DNA of 34,015 nucleotides from Neisseriales bacterium. Lineage in GTDB: Bacteria; Pseudomonadota; Gammaproteobacteria; Burkholderiales; UBA11063. Positions within the stretch are counted from its first letter, which is position 1, and every line of letters begins with the position of its first letter. Shown here in pieces: positions 1-7,646 of the stretch. Under the pieces are notes generated by a model. That model saw only the letters and a program-made list of their open reading frames with translations, had not been told where the DNA came from and made no database searches. The stretch spans positions 1-34,015 of the forward strand of contig SSGX01000056.1 in NCBI GenBank assembly GCA_008017155.1. Reading direction: 5' to 3'. The position numbers and the translations under genes were made by a program.

Positions 1-210
1 AGTGCATTCAATTACACGAACACACTCGCTTGACGTCTTTGGTTTCCCGTTAGACATCTGCTATTTTTTGTAACACCATGAAACAATTCAATTAAGAATC
101 ACTTCACGGCACTACCTTTTCTATAGCTAGATGCCTCACATTTATTGATTGTTTATCTTGTTAAAGATCTGTTTTGTTTCTCTTTTTTAACCCGCGTCTT
201 CATTCGCGAG
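1..210 (-). other. Leader (5' external transcribed spacer) of a probable 16S-23S-5S operon
   Basis: Reading leftward on the minus strand, the leader contains GATCTTTAACAAG (about 172-157), matching the boxA antitermination element (consensus near TGCTCTTTAACA) found in proteobacterial rRNA leaders. AATAAATGTGAGGC follows at about 148-133, resembling the conserved segment after boxA in beta-proteobacterial leaders (boxC-like TGTGnGGC). No ORF starts here. Mature 16S sequence is not in the window, so the operon itself is inferred. The two DUF218 genes to the right point the same way and end before this promoter. Confidence 0.65.
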
Positions 211-265
211 ATCAGTATTATCACACAATACACTCCACAATGTCAACCTTTTTTAACCATTTTTA
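211..265 (-). promoter_or_regulatory. Strong promoter, probably of an rRNA operon
   Basis: On the minus strand a consensus -35 TTGACA (246-241) is followed after 18 bases by GATAAT (222-217), preceded by TGT, giving an extended -10. Upstream of the -35 lies an A-rich tract (about 247-265) like an UP element. Downstream is a GC-rich discriminator (CTCGCG). This combination, plus the boxA-like leader that follows, is typical of rRNA promoters. The class is inferred; the boxes are seen directly. Confidence 0.7.
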
Positions 266-315
266 GACAATTTAATTCGAGTTAAATTCAATAACAAATT
301 AAAACAAAGTCTTAA

Positions 316-1095
316 CTAAAACAAAACATAAACAATATAACCAATTACTTCATGCAAAAGCTTGGTAACTTGACTGTAAGCTCCAGCATTAATAAGAAAT
401 CCATCATACCAGTTTAAACTCAAGAATTCATACTCATCCCAATAAGGACAGACTATTACTTGAATTTTATTTTTTTCAAATAATGCCTTTGAACGCCACA
501 TATGTGATGCTTGAGTAATAAGAAGAATATGTTTGACATTCATCTGCGATAATATCTCTGCCGCATAAAGAGCATTTTCATCTGTATCCAATGAACGGTT
601 CTCAAGAAAAATCCGATTTGAAACCCCTTTATCATATAAATAGTTTGCCATTGCTTGAGCTTCACTACCAAAAGAACCAGTTACTCCTCCTGATAATAGA
701 ATAGGTATATCTGGCGTATTTTTAATCACCTGATAAGCTCTATTAATATTATATAGCGTCTGCCCTGCTGAGATAGCTTCAAGTCTTCCTAATAAATCTA
801 CACCAATTCCAGTACCAGCCCCTAATACAACAACATATAAACCATTATGTTTAACCGACTGGATTTGACAATTAACACTACTAAATGTAGGATAAATTAG
901 CGAAGTAAGAAGTCTAGCAAATATGGGAGTATATTGAATGTAGGTTAAAAATGAAGAAATTAATCCTATTATTAAGATGAATTTATAAGAAGGTTTTCTA
1001 AAAATAATACTCAATAGTAGAAATATTATAAATAAAATAACTCCATTAACTGGCGGTTGGAGGAACCATTCAACAAAATGATGAACTTGTAACAT
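316..1095 (-). CDS. DUF218 (SanA/ElyC/YdcF family) membrane protein, copy 1
   Basis: 259 residues. The N-terminus has two closely spaced hydrophobic segments (about residues 17-32 and 38-58), followed by a soluble DUF218 fold. Family signatures are visible: VVLGAGTG (about 89-96), LLSGGVTG with the SEAQAM segment (about 133-148), the ENRSLDTDENA stretch, and ITQASHMWRSKALFE (about 193-207) with the conserved Ser-His and Arg. ElyC and SanA of this family act in envelope integrity and cell-wall or lipid-carrier metabolism; the exact reaction is unknown. Its start lies three bases after the stop of a paralogue, so the two are probably co-transcribed and coupled. Function beyond the family is not deducible. 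Confidence 0.85.
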   Translation of the reverse strand: MLQVHHFVEWFLQPPVNGVILFIIFLLLSIIFRKPSYKFILIIGLISSFLTYIQYTPIFARLLTSLIYPTFSSVNCQIQSVKHNGLYVVVLGAGTGIGVDLLGRLEAISAGQTLYNINRAYQVIKNTPDIPILLSGGVTGSFGSEAQAMANYLYDKGVSNRIFLENRSLDTDENALYAAEILSQMNVKHILLITQASHMWRSKALFEKNKIQVIVCPYWDEYEFLSLNWYDGFLINAGAYSQVTKLLHEVIGYIVYVLF

Positions 1096-1098
1096 AAA

Positions 1099-1863
1099 CT
1101 ATGATTTTATCTCAACATCATAAATATACCCCAAAAGTTCATGCAGTATACTTGACGTAGTAGCCATAGCAAGCCCGGTCGGAATAAACCATAATAACGG
1201 AAGTGTAGTATAACCTAAAGAGTAAAAGCCCGTTGGTGCTGGAATAATATTTATTCCGTTATGTTCAAATAAAGCAGTCGCTCTACGCATATGACTAGCA
1301 GATGTAACTAAAATTACTTTAGAGATTGAATATTGTTGAAGCAACTTTGAAGTATATTTAGCATTTTCGGTGGTTGTTTTTGAATCCGGCTCTAAATAAA
1401 TCTGGTTCTCAACATCGAATTCATCAACTAACGCCTTTTTCATTAAGCTAGCCTCAGAATCTTTTGTATCAATTGCACCACCAGATGCAAAAATTGGTAA
1501 GTCTGGATTTTTTTTTGCTAAATAAGCCGCATAACGAACACGAATAAAAGTATCAGGGTTAGATACTGCATTTACACTATACTCACTAGCATTATTATTT
1601 ATACCGCCACCAAGAATAACAATTGCTTGGGCATCTTTAAACATTCTTTGATCCAAAACTGGGGGAGCTAGTAAGCGATTTAACTGATAAGCAAAGTAGG
1701 GAGTTGCTTGAAGATAAGAAGAAATACATCCTATTAAAATAAGTATTTTGCCAATTCGCTTTTGTGGCTTGAAAAAAAAGACACCAAGTAGTATAATAAC
1801 CAGCGAATTTAACGGTGGCAATAAAAAACTCTGTAGCAATCTATGTAAAAGGATTGTAATCAT
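1099..1863 (-). CDS. DUF218 (SanA/ElyC/YdcF family) membrane protein, copy 2
   Basis: 254 residues with the same architecture as its downstream neighbour: hydrophobic segments near 11-30 and 37-55, then DUF218. Visible motifs are IVILGGGINN (about 80-89), FASGGAIDTKDSEASLM (about 124-140), EPDSKTTTENA, and LVTSASHMRRATALFEHNG (about 184-202). The pair probably arose by an old tandem duplication, since many positions differ. GGA sits 5 bases before the ATG. The gene is divergent from phaB with only 48 bases between the starts, so their promoters must overlap or lie inside each other's coding sequence. An envelope or cell-wall role is inferred from ElyC/SanA only. Confidence 0.85.
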   Translation of the reverse strand: MITILLHRLLQSFLLPPLNSLVIILLGVFFFKPQKRIGKILILIGCISSYLQATPYFAYQLNRLLAPPVLDQRMFKDAQAIVILGGGINNNASEYSVNAVSNPDTFIRVRYAAYLAKKNPDLPIFASGGAIDTKDSEASLMKKALVDEFDVENQIYLEPDSKTTTENAKYTSKLLQQYSISKVILVTSASHMRRATALFEHNGINIIPAPTGFYSLGYTTLPLLWFIPTGLAMATTSSILHELLGYIYDVEIKS

Positions 1864-1911
1864 ATCGTCCAGTTAAAAATTTTCCAATATTTTATCTTAA
1901 AGGAGCCCGCA

Positions 1912-2646
1912 ATGGCAAAAATTGCATTAGTAACAGGTGGAATGGGTGGTTTGGGTACAGCTATGTGTGAAGCTTTGGCAAAAAGCGGGCATACTGTTGT
2001 TACAACCTACACTAACGAAGAAAAAGCAAAAGCATGGCTAGAAAAAACTAAAGCAGCAGGATATAATTTTAGAGCTTACAAATGTGATGTTTCTGACTGG
2101 GATTCTACAGTTGAATGTTTTAATAAAATTAAAGCCGAAGTAGGTAATGTTGATGTGTTAGTAAATAATGCTGGTATTACTCGTGATGCAACATTCAAAA
2201 AAATGACCTCAGACCATTGGCATGCAGTATTAAGAACAAATTTGGATAGCGTATTTAATACGACAAAACAAGTTCTTGATGAGATGGTTGAGAAAGGCTT
2301 TGGGCGGATTATTAATATTTCATCAATCAATGGTCAAAAAGGTCAATTTGGTCAGGCAAACTATTCTGCGGCTAAATCTGGTGTGCACGGCTTTACAATG
2401 GCAGTTGCTCAAGAAGTTGCTAAAAAAGGTGTTACGGTAAATACTATTGCCCCTGGGTATATTGCAACTGAAATGGTTATGGCTGTTCCTGAAGAAGTAC
2501 GTAACAAAATTATCTCTGGCATTCCTGTTAATCGCCTTGGTAAACCAGAAGAAATTGCAGCTCTTGTTGACTATCTAGCATCAGACCTTGCTGGTTTCAT
2601 GACTGGAGCTGAATTAGCAATCAATGGTGGACAACACATGATGTAA
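1912..2646 (+). CDS. phaB: Acetoacetyl-CoA reductase (NADPH), PHB synthesis
   Basis: 244 residues, close to the usual 246 of PhaB. It is a short-chain dehydrogenase: the TGGMGGLG nucleotide-binding loop at 8-15, NNAG at 85-88, and catalytic Asn110, Ser138, Tyr151 and Lys155 (YSAAK). The family member reduces acetoacetyl-CoA to (R)-3-hydroxybutyryl-CoA, the monomer for polyhydroxybutyrate. FabG is the main alternative, but the KCDVSDWDS and RTNLDSVFNTTKQ segments and the overall likeness favour PhaB, and phaR and phaP lie in the same window. AAGGAG is 6 bases before the ATG. phaA and phaC are not nearby, so the PHB genes are dispersed. Confidence 0.9.
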   Translation: MAKIALVTGGMGGLGTAMCEALAKSGHTVVTTYTNEEKAKAWLEKTKAAGYNFRAYKCDVSDWDSTVECFNKIKAEVGNVDVLVNNAGITRDATFKKMTSDHWHAVLRTNLDSVFNTTKQVLDEMVEKGFGRIINISSINGQKGQFGQANYSAAKSGVHGFTMAVAQEVAKKGVTVNTIAPGYIATEMVMAVPEEVRNKIISGIPVNRLGKPEEIAALVDYLASDLAGFMTGAELAINGGQHMM

Positions 2647-2668
2647 TTCATGTCTTTTACATGTTAGC

Positions 2669-2700
2669 GGGCAGTGTTTATCTGCCCTCTAATTTATCTA
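2669..2700 (+). terminator. Candidate terminator after phaB
   Basis: A perfect 6-bp GC-rich stem GGGCAG/CTGCCC (2669-2674, 2682-2687) with a 7-base loop is followed by a weak T-rich run. It lies between the convergent phaB and tautomerase genes and could serve both, though the U-tract is poor. Confidence 0.5.
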
Positions 2701-2718
2701 AACCTGAATAATTTATTA

Positions 2719-2910
2719 CTATTTTTGTAATTCACTCGTTAATTGTCCCATATACCCCCAATCTTCTAGTTCGATTTCCTGTATTACAATATGGATGTGC
2801 TCCGGCTTTTTACCCAAAACATTAACCAGTGTTTGGCTAAATTCAGCAACAATTTGTTTTTTCTGTTCTTTACTTGCACCTTTGGTTATTTGTAAATTAA
2901 TATACGGCAT
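2719..2910 (-). CDS. 4-oxalocrotonate tautomerase family protein
   Basis: 63 residues, the normal size for a 4-OT-type tautomerase. After removal of Met the N-terminus is Pro1, the catalytic base of the superfamily (MPYINLQITKG). Aligned by eye with classical 4-OT, both active-site arginines are replaced: position 11 is Ala and position 39 is His. Position 50, Phe in 4-OT, is Trp here. The substrate therefore probably differs from 2-hydroxymuconate. GGAG lies 7 bases before the ATG. It starts 23 bases after the metH stop on the same strand, so it is probably the last gene of a cutA-metH transcript. No aromatic meta-cleavage genes are nearby. Confidence 0.8.
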   Translation of the reverse strand: MPYINLQITKGASKEQKKQIVAEFSQTLVNVLGKKPEHIHIVIQEIELEDWGYMGQLTSELQK

Positions 2911-2933
2911 ATCATTCTCCTAAAATTTAGTAT

Positions 2934-5900
2934 TTAATAACCCAGATTTGGGGCTAACCATTTTTCTGCTTCTTCAATTAGCATTTGTTTACGAGTAGCA
3001 TAATCTTCAACCTGATCACGTGAGATTTTACCAATTGCAAAATATTTTGATTCCGGATGATTAAAGTAATAACCGGACACGCTACTAGCCGGGTACATGG
3101 CAAAATTTTCAGTAAGTTTTGCACCCGTGTGAGTTTCGGCATCAAGTAGCTGCCAGATTTTGGCTTTTTCGGTATGTTCTGGGCAGGCCGGGTAGCCGGG
3201 AGCAGGGCGGATACCACGATAGCGTTCATAAATTAGATCTTCATTGGATAGATTTTCACCGATTCCGTAGCCACAATATTCGCGCATTTTCTTATGCAGA
3301 CATTCAGCTAAAGCCTCAACTAGACGATCGCCCAGCACTTTTGCCATGATTGCATGATAATCATCATTAGCCTTTTCGTATTGATCGGCTAATTTTTCCA
3401 CATCATGCATAGTTACGACAAATGCACCAAGGTAGTCTTTATAGCCAGAATCAAAGGGGGCAATATAATCTGCCAGCGAATAATTTACTTCCTTATCATT
3501 TTGCTGACGGAGGAAACATAATTTATCAGCTATATTACTATCAAGATTATAAAGGATTACATCCTGATCAATACTGTTTGCCTGCCACCAGCCGATTACT
3601 GCTTTTGGCTCAAATAGTCGATTAGCGATAATTGTTGAGAGCATTTTTTGCGCATCATCGTATATTTTATGGCATTCAGTACCATATTTTTCATTATCCA
3701 TGATTTTGGGATACATGCCTTTAAAGCCCCACGCCCAGAATAATGGTGACCAATCGATATATTCAGCAATCTCTGCTAGCTCGATACTAACTGGATGTAC
3801 GCCTAATTGTTTGGGAGTCGCAATATCTATTTGCGACCAATCACAGCGATATTTTTTACTACATGCTTCAGCAAATGATGGTAATTCGGTCTTACGCTGC
3901 AATGTATAATGATCATCACGAAGTTTGGCATATTGATTACGCACATCATTAATGTAGCTATCATAAGTTGCTGGATTAAGTAGTTTGCTACATGCTTCGG
4001 CAACGAGAGAAGCATCATTGATATGGACAATTGCGCCACTATAATGCTGCATGATTTTCACAGCAGTATGGAGTTTGGAAGTAGTTGCTCCGCCAATAAG
4101 TACCGGAATGGTAAAGCCATTTTCTTCAAATTGCTGGGCATTATAAATCATCTCATCCAGTGATGGGGTAATTAGTCCACTCATGCCGATAATCACCGCA
4201 TTATGGTTACGTGCTGCATCCATAATTGCCTGACAGCTTACCATTACGCCAAGATCAACCACTTCATAGCCATTACAGCGTAGTACTAGTGACACAATAT
4301 TTTTACCAATATCGTGAACATCACCCTTGACCGTTGCCATGATGATAGTTTTTTTCTCCTGTACCCCAGCTTCACTCGCTTTGGCAATCTCTTCCATAAA
4401 CGGTTCAAGATAGGCAACTGCCCGTTTCATCACCCGTGCGGATTTAACTACTTGTGGCAGAAACATCTTACCATCGCCAAAGAGTTGTCCAACAATTTTC
4501 ATGCCATTCATTAGCGGCTGTTCAATTACATCCAGTGGAGTGCCATATTTGGTGAGTGCTTCGGCAGTATCCTCGATAATATAAGTATCAATACCTTTTA
4601 CCAAAGCATGACTAATCCGCTCCTCAAGTGGATTACTTCGCCATGCATCAATCTGTACCGTTTCGGTAGCTTGCCCCTTGTATTTCTCTGCCAAGTCAAG
4701 TAAATCTTCAGTTGCACTATCATCCAGATTTAGAATTACCCGCTCACATGCTTCACGCAGCGGCGGATCAATTTCATCATAAATAGTCAGCATTCCAGCA
4801 TTGACAATACCCATATCGAGTCCAGCTTTGATTGCATGATATAAAAATACCGCATGCATCGCTTCGCGGACTACATTATTGCCACGAAAGGAGAAAGACA
4901 GATTGGAAACACCGCCAGAAGTTAGCGCATGCGGACAGGTTTGTTTAATTTCGCGAACAGCTTCGATAAAACTCACACCATAACTATTATGTTCTTCGAT
5001 TCCGGTTGCTACGGTCAGGATATTTACATCAAAAATAATATCGGCTGGATTAAAGTCCAATTCTTTGATAAGTAAATTATAAGCTCTTTGGCTAATCGCT
5101 ACCTTGTGTTCCTGACTAACTGCTTGCCCTTCTTCATCAAAAGCCATCACAACCACCGCTGCACCATAGCTTTGGATAATCTTAGCTTGGCGCAAGAATT
5201 CTGTTTCGCCCTCTTTTAGTGAAATTGAATTAACAATTGCTTTACCTTGTACGCATTGCAAGCCAGCCTCGATTACATCAAATTTTGATGAATCAATCAT
5301 GATTGATACACGACAGATTTCTGGCTCACTCGCTACCAGATTAAGAAATTTGGTCATGCATTCGATAGCATCGAGCATCCCATCATCAAAGTTAATATCA
5401 ATTGCATTAGCCCCATTTTGTACCTGCTGTTTGGCAATTTCCAATGCCTCACTAAAATTGCCTTCACGCACTAATCGAGCAAATTTTGGTGAACCAGCAA
5501 CATTGGTTCGCTCACCCACCATATAGAATTGATGGGTTTCGCTATTATTGATTATCAATGGCTCTAAGCCAGACAATGTTGTATAGCTAGCTGAGCTATT
5601 TAACTTGTGTGCTTCACATACTTTAGTTTTGGCAACAATGGCGGCAATATGTTCTGGCGTTGTTCCACAGCAGCCACCTAGGATATTCAGCACCCCATGT
5701 TTGGCAATATCGTAAACATATTCGGAGGTCATTTCTGGAGTTTCATCATAACCTGTTGGCGCTAATGGATTTGGTAAGCCTGCATTGGGGTAACAGCTGA
5801 CATAGCAATCACAGACTTTAGCTAAAGCGGCTACATATGGAGCCATATCTTTTGCACCTAGTGCACAGTTAATCCCAACTGCAAGTGGCTTAGCATGAGC

Positions 5901-6611
5901 AACTGAATACCAAAAAGCTTCAATAGTTTGCCCAGATAGGGTTCTACCGGATAAATCAGTAATGGTAACCGAAATTATCACCGGATATTTACAGTCATTT
6001 TCTCGTTCTACTTGCTGGATAGCTGCCAAACAAGCTTTCATATTTAATGTATCAAAAGAAGTCTCGGGTAATAAAATATCTGCCCCAGCATCGATTAAGG
6101 CGCGAGTTTGTTGATAGTAAACTTCTTTTAATTGATTAAAGGTATGGGTACGAAATTCGGGACGATTAACATCCGGTGAAATCGAGAGCGTCACATTAGT
6201 TGGACCAATTGCGCCAGCTACATAACATCTACGCGCTGGGTTTTCTGCCATTACCTCATCACAAGCTTCACGGGCTACTTTAACCGCAGCAGTATTGATT
6301 TCAGTTACCAGATTTTCAAGCCCATAATCCTTTTGTGAGATACGGTTAGCCGAAAAAGTATTGGTTTCAATAATATCACTACCGGCTAATAGATAATTCT
6401 TATGAATTTCCTTGATTATTTCCGGGCGGGTTAGTACTAGTAGATCATTATTGCCTTTTAGGTCATGCGAGTGATTTAAAAATTGGTTTCCACGAAAATC
6501 AGCCTCAGTTAATTTGTAACTTTGGATCATAGTACCCATTGCACCATCAAGATAAACAATGCGTTGATTTAAGATTTGCTTTAATTCATTTATTATTGGT
6601 GATTGATGCAC
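2934..6611 (-). CDS. metH: Cobalamin-dependent methionine synthase
   Basis: 1225 residues, essentially full length (E. coli MetH has 1227). Four modules are visible. The homocysteine domain (about 1-330) has the zinc ligands Cys in GINCALG and the CC of [10 protein letters not shown]. The methyl-THF domain begins near [11 protein letters not shown] (about 365-375). The cap and B12 domain carries [10 protein letters not shown] (about 755-765) with the cobalt-ligating His. The SAM-dependent reactivation domain has [12 protein letters not shown] (from 1135). It transfers a methyl group from 5-methyl-THF to homocysteine in the cytosol. The start codon is GTG (6611-6609), with AAGGAT 6 bases upstream. 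cutA ends 14 bases before it. No cobalamin riboswitch is visible. The methyl donor would come from MetF, whose gene here is interrupted. Confidence 0.97.
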   Translation of the reverse strand: MHQSPIINELKQILNQRIVYLDGAMGTMIQSYKLTEADFRGNQFLNHSHDLKGNNDLLVLTRPEIIKEIHKNYLLAGSDIIETNTFSANRISQKDYGLENLVTEINTAAVKVAREACDEVMAENPARRCYVAGAIGPTNVTLSISPDVNRPEFRTHTFNQLKEVYYQQTRALIDAGADILLPETSFDTLNMKACLAAIQQVERENDCKYPVIISVTITDLSGRTLSGQTIEAFWYSVAHAKPLAVGINCALGAKDMAPYVAALAKVCDCYVSCYPNAGLPNPLAPTGYDETPEMTSEYVYDIAKHGVLNILGGCCGTTPEHIAAIVAKTKVCEAHKLNSSASYTTLSGLEPLIINNSETHQFYMVGERTNVAGSPKFARLVREGNFSEALEIAKQQVQNGANAIDINFDDGMLDAIECMTKFLNLVASEPEICRVSIMIDSSKFDVIEAGLQCVQGKAIVNSISLKEGETEFLRQAKIIQSYGAAVVVMAFDEEGQAVSQEHKVAISQRAYNLLIKELDFNPADIIFDVNILTVATGIEEHNSYGVSFIEAVREIKQTCPHALTSGGVSNLSFSFRGNNVVREAMHAVFLYHAIKAGLDMGIVNAGMLTIYDEIDPPLREACERVILNLDDSATEDLLDLAEKYKGQATETVQIDAWRSNPLEERISHALVKGIDTYIIEDTAEALTKYGTPLDVIEQPLMNGMKIVGQLFGDGKMFLPQVVKSARVMKRAVAYLEPFMEEIAKASEAGVQEKKTIIMATVKGDVHDIGKNIVSLVLRCNGYEVVDLGVMVSCQAIMDAARNHNAVIIGMSGLITPSLDEMIYNAQQFEENGFTIPVLIGGATTSKLHTAVKIMQHYSGAIVHINDASLVAEACSKLLNPATYDSYINDVRNQYAKLRDDHYTLQRKTELPSFAEACSKKYRCDWSQIDIATPKQLGVHPVSIELAEIAEYIDWSPLFWAWGFKGMYPKIMDNEKYGTECHKIYDDAQKMLSTIIANRLFEPKAVIGWWQANSIDQDVILYNLDSNIADKLCFLRQQNDKEVNYSLADYIAPFDSGYKDYLGAFVVTMHDVEKLADQYEKANDDYHAIMAKVLGDRLVEALAECLHKKMREYCGYGIGENLSNEDLIYERYRGIRPAPGYPACPEHTEKAKIWQLLDAETHTGAKLTENFAMYPASSVSGYYFNHPESKYFAIGKISRDQVEDYATRKQMLIEEAEKWLAPNLGY

Positions 6612-6625
6612 TGACTAATCCTTAT

Positions 6626-6952
6626 TTATTGTAACTTTGTGGTTGACTGATTTATCCAGCTTAAATATTCCGGTAATCCTGCTGCAATATCTAGAGCAAT
6701 AATTTCTGGGACATCATATGGGTGATTTTCTTTTATTGCTTTTTCGAGTTCTGGATAACAATCTTTAGTGGTCTTAATTAGCATGCTAACTTCAGTTGTT
6801 TCTTCAAGTTTATTATCCCAAAGATATAGTGATTCAACTTGCGGCAGAATGTTGACACAAGCGCAGAGCTTTTCTGCTAGTAAAAGTTTGGCTAGATTAT
6901 GCGCTATTTCTTTATCTGGGGTATTACACAGTACTAGTAAAAAACCATTCAT
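6626..6952 (-). CDS. cutA: CutA-family divalent-cation tolerance protein
   Basis: 108 residues, the normal CutA1 size. Family features: VLCNTPDKEIA near the N-terminus, KLCACVNILPQVESLYLWDNKLEE (about 30-53), the EVSMLIKTTKDCYPELEKAI segment, and NHPYDVPEIIALDI with the conserved His-Pro-Tyr-Asp-Val-Pro. CutA forms compact trimers linked to copper/metal tolerance, though its biochemical role is unsettled. It sits just upstream of metH, same strand. No Shine-Dalgarno sequence is obvious before the ATG. A terminator hairpin lies between it and ppiA, so its transcript either reads through that hairpin or starts inside or just after ppiA. Confidence 0.92.
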   Translation of the reverse strand: MNGFLLVLCNTPDKEIAHNLAKLLLAEKLCACVNILPQVESLYLWDNKLEETTEVSMLIKTTKDCYPELEKAIKENHPYDVPEIIALDIAAGLPEYLSWINQSTTKLQ

Positions 6953-6966
6953 ATCTAAATTTAATC

Positions 6967-6996
6967 AAAAAAAGCTGGGTGATAACCCAACTTTTA
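6967..6996 (-). terminator. Rho-independent terminator of ppiA
   Basis: On the minus strand a 10-bp stem (arms 6994-6985 and 6980-6971, with one G-T pair) and a 4-base loop are followed by seven T (6973-6967). The stem overlaps the last base of the ppiA stop codon. It should limit transcription from ppiA into cutA-metH. Confidence 0.85.
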
Positions 6997-7569
6997 TTTA
7001 CATGCACTTAATGTGGCATTGGTAATCGTAACTGGGCTATTTGGTACATCCTGATACATTCCTTTTGAGCCAGTTTTAACCGCAGCAATTTTATCAACTA
7101 CATCCTGACCTTTAATAACTTTACCAAAAACTGCATAGCCTGGGTTACTTGGGCTATAATTTAGAAAATCATTATCTTTAACATTGATAAAAAATTGTGC
7201 AGTTGCTGAATCTGGATCATTAGTACGTGCCATAGCAATAGTATATTTATCATTTTTAAGACCATTATTAGCTTCATTCTTGATTGGCGCCCTGGTTGCA
7301 GCCTGATTCATATCTTTATCAAAACCACCACCTTGAATCATGAAATTAGGAATTACGCGATGGAAAATCTTATTTTTATAGAACCCAGATTCTACATATT
7401 GCTCAAAATTAGCCACAGATAGAGGAGCTTTAGCCTGATCTAATTGTAGCTCTATTTTCCCATAATTAGTAGTAAGGCAAGCTTGAACTGGTTTACTTGC
7501 AGGAGCTGCATAGCTATTTGCACTTAGTATCGCTGAAGCAGCAATCAACATTGTAAGATATTTATTCAT
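6994..7569 (-). CDS. ppiA: Periplasmic cyclophilin-type peptidyl-prolyl isomerase
   Basis: 191 residues from the preferred start. The second ATG (7569) is chosen because GAAAG lies at a usable distance from it, while it is only two bases from the first ATG (7575). It has a Sec signal peptide ([21 protein letters not shown], cleavage after AxA-like SYA). The cyclophilin domain shows [15 protein letters not shown] with the catalytic Arg, [20 protein letters not shown], and [20 protein letters not shown]. It catalyses cis-trans isomerisation of X-Pro bonds during folding of exported proteins. PpiA-like by length and signal peptide; no SurA or parvulin features. Confidence 0.92.
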   Translation of the reverse strand: MNKYLTMLIAASAILSANSYAAPASKPVQACLTTNYGKIELQLDQAKAPLSVANFEQYVESGFYKNKIFHRVIPNFMIQGGGFDKDMNQAATRAPIKNEANNGLKNDKYTIAMARTNDPDSATAQFFINVKDNDFLNYSPSNPGYAVFGKVIKGQDVVDKIAAVKTGSKGMYQDVPNSPVTITNATLSACK

Positions 7570-7646
7570 ACGCATTTCTTTCAGATATTTAACTTAGATA
7601 ATTCAACGCTAGCTGAATTTTAACTATAGATTATAACAAGTTTGAA

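Noticed and set aside
6600-7000. Cobalamin or SAM riboswitch before metH
   Set aside because: cutA lies directly upstream and no conserved riboswitch core is visible; only a terminator hairpin is seen.
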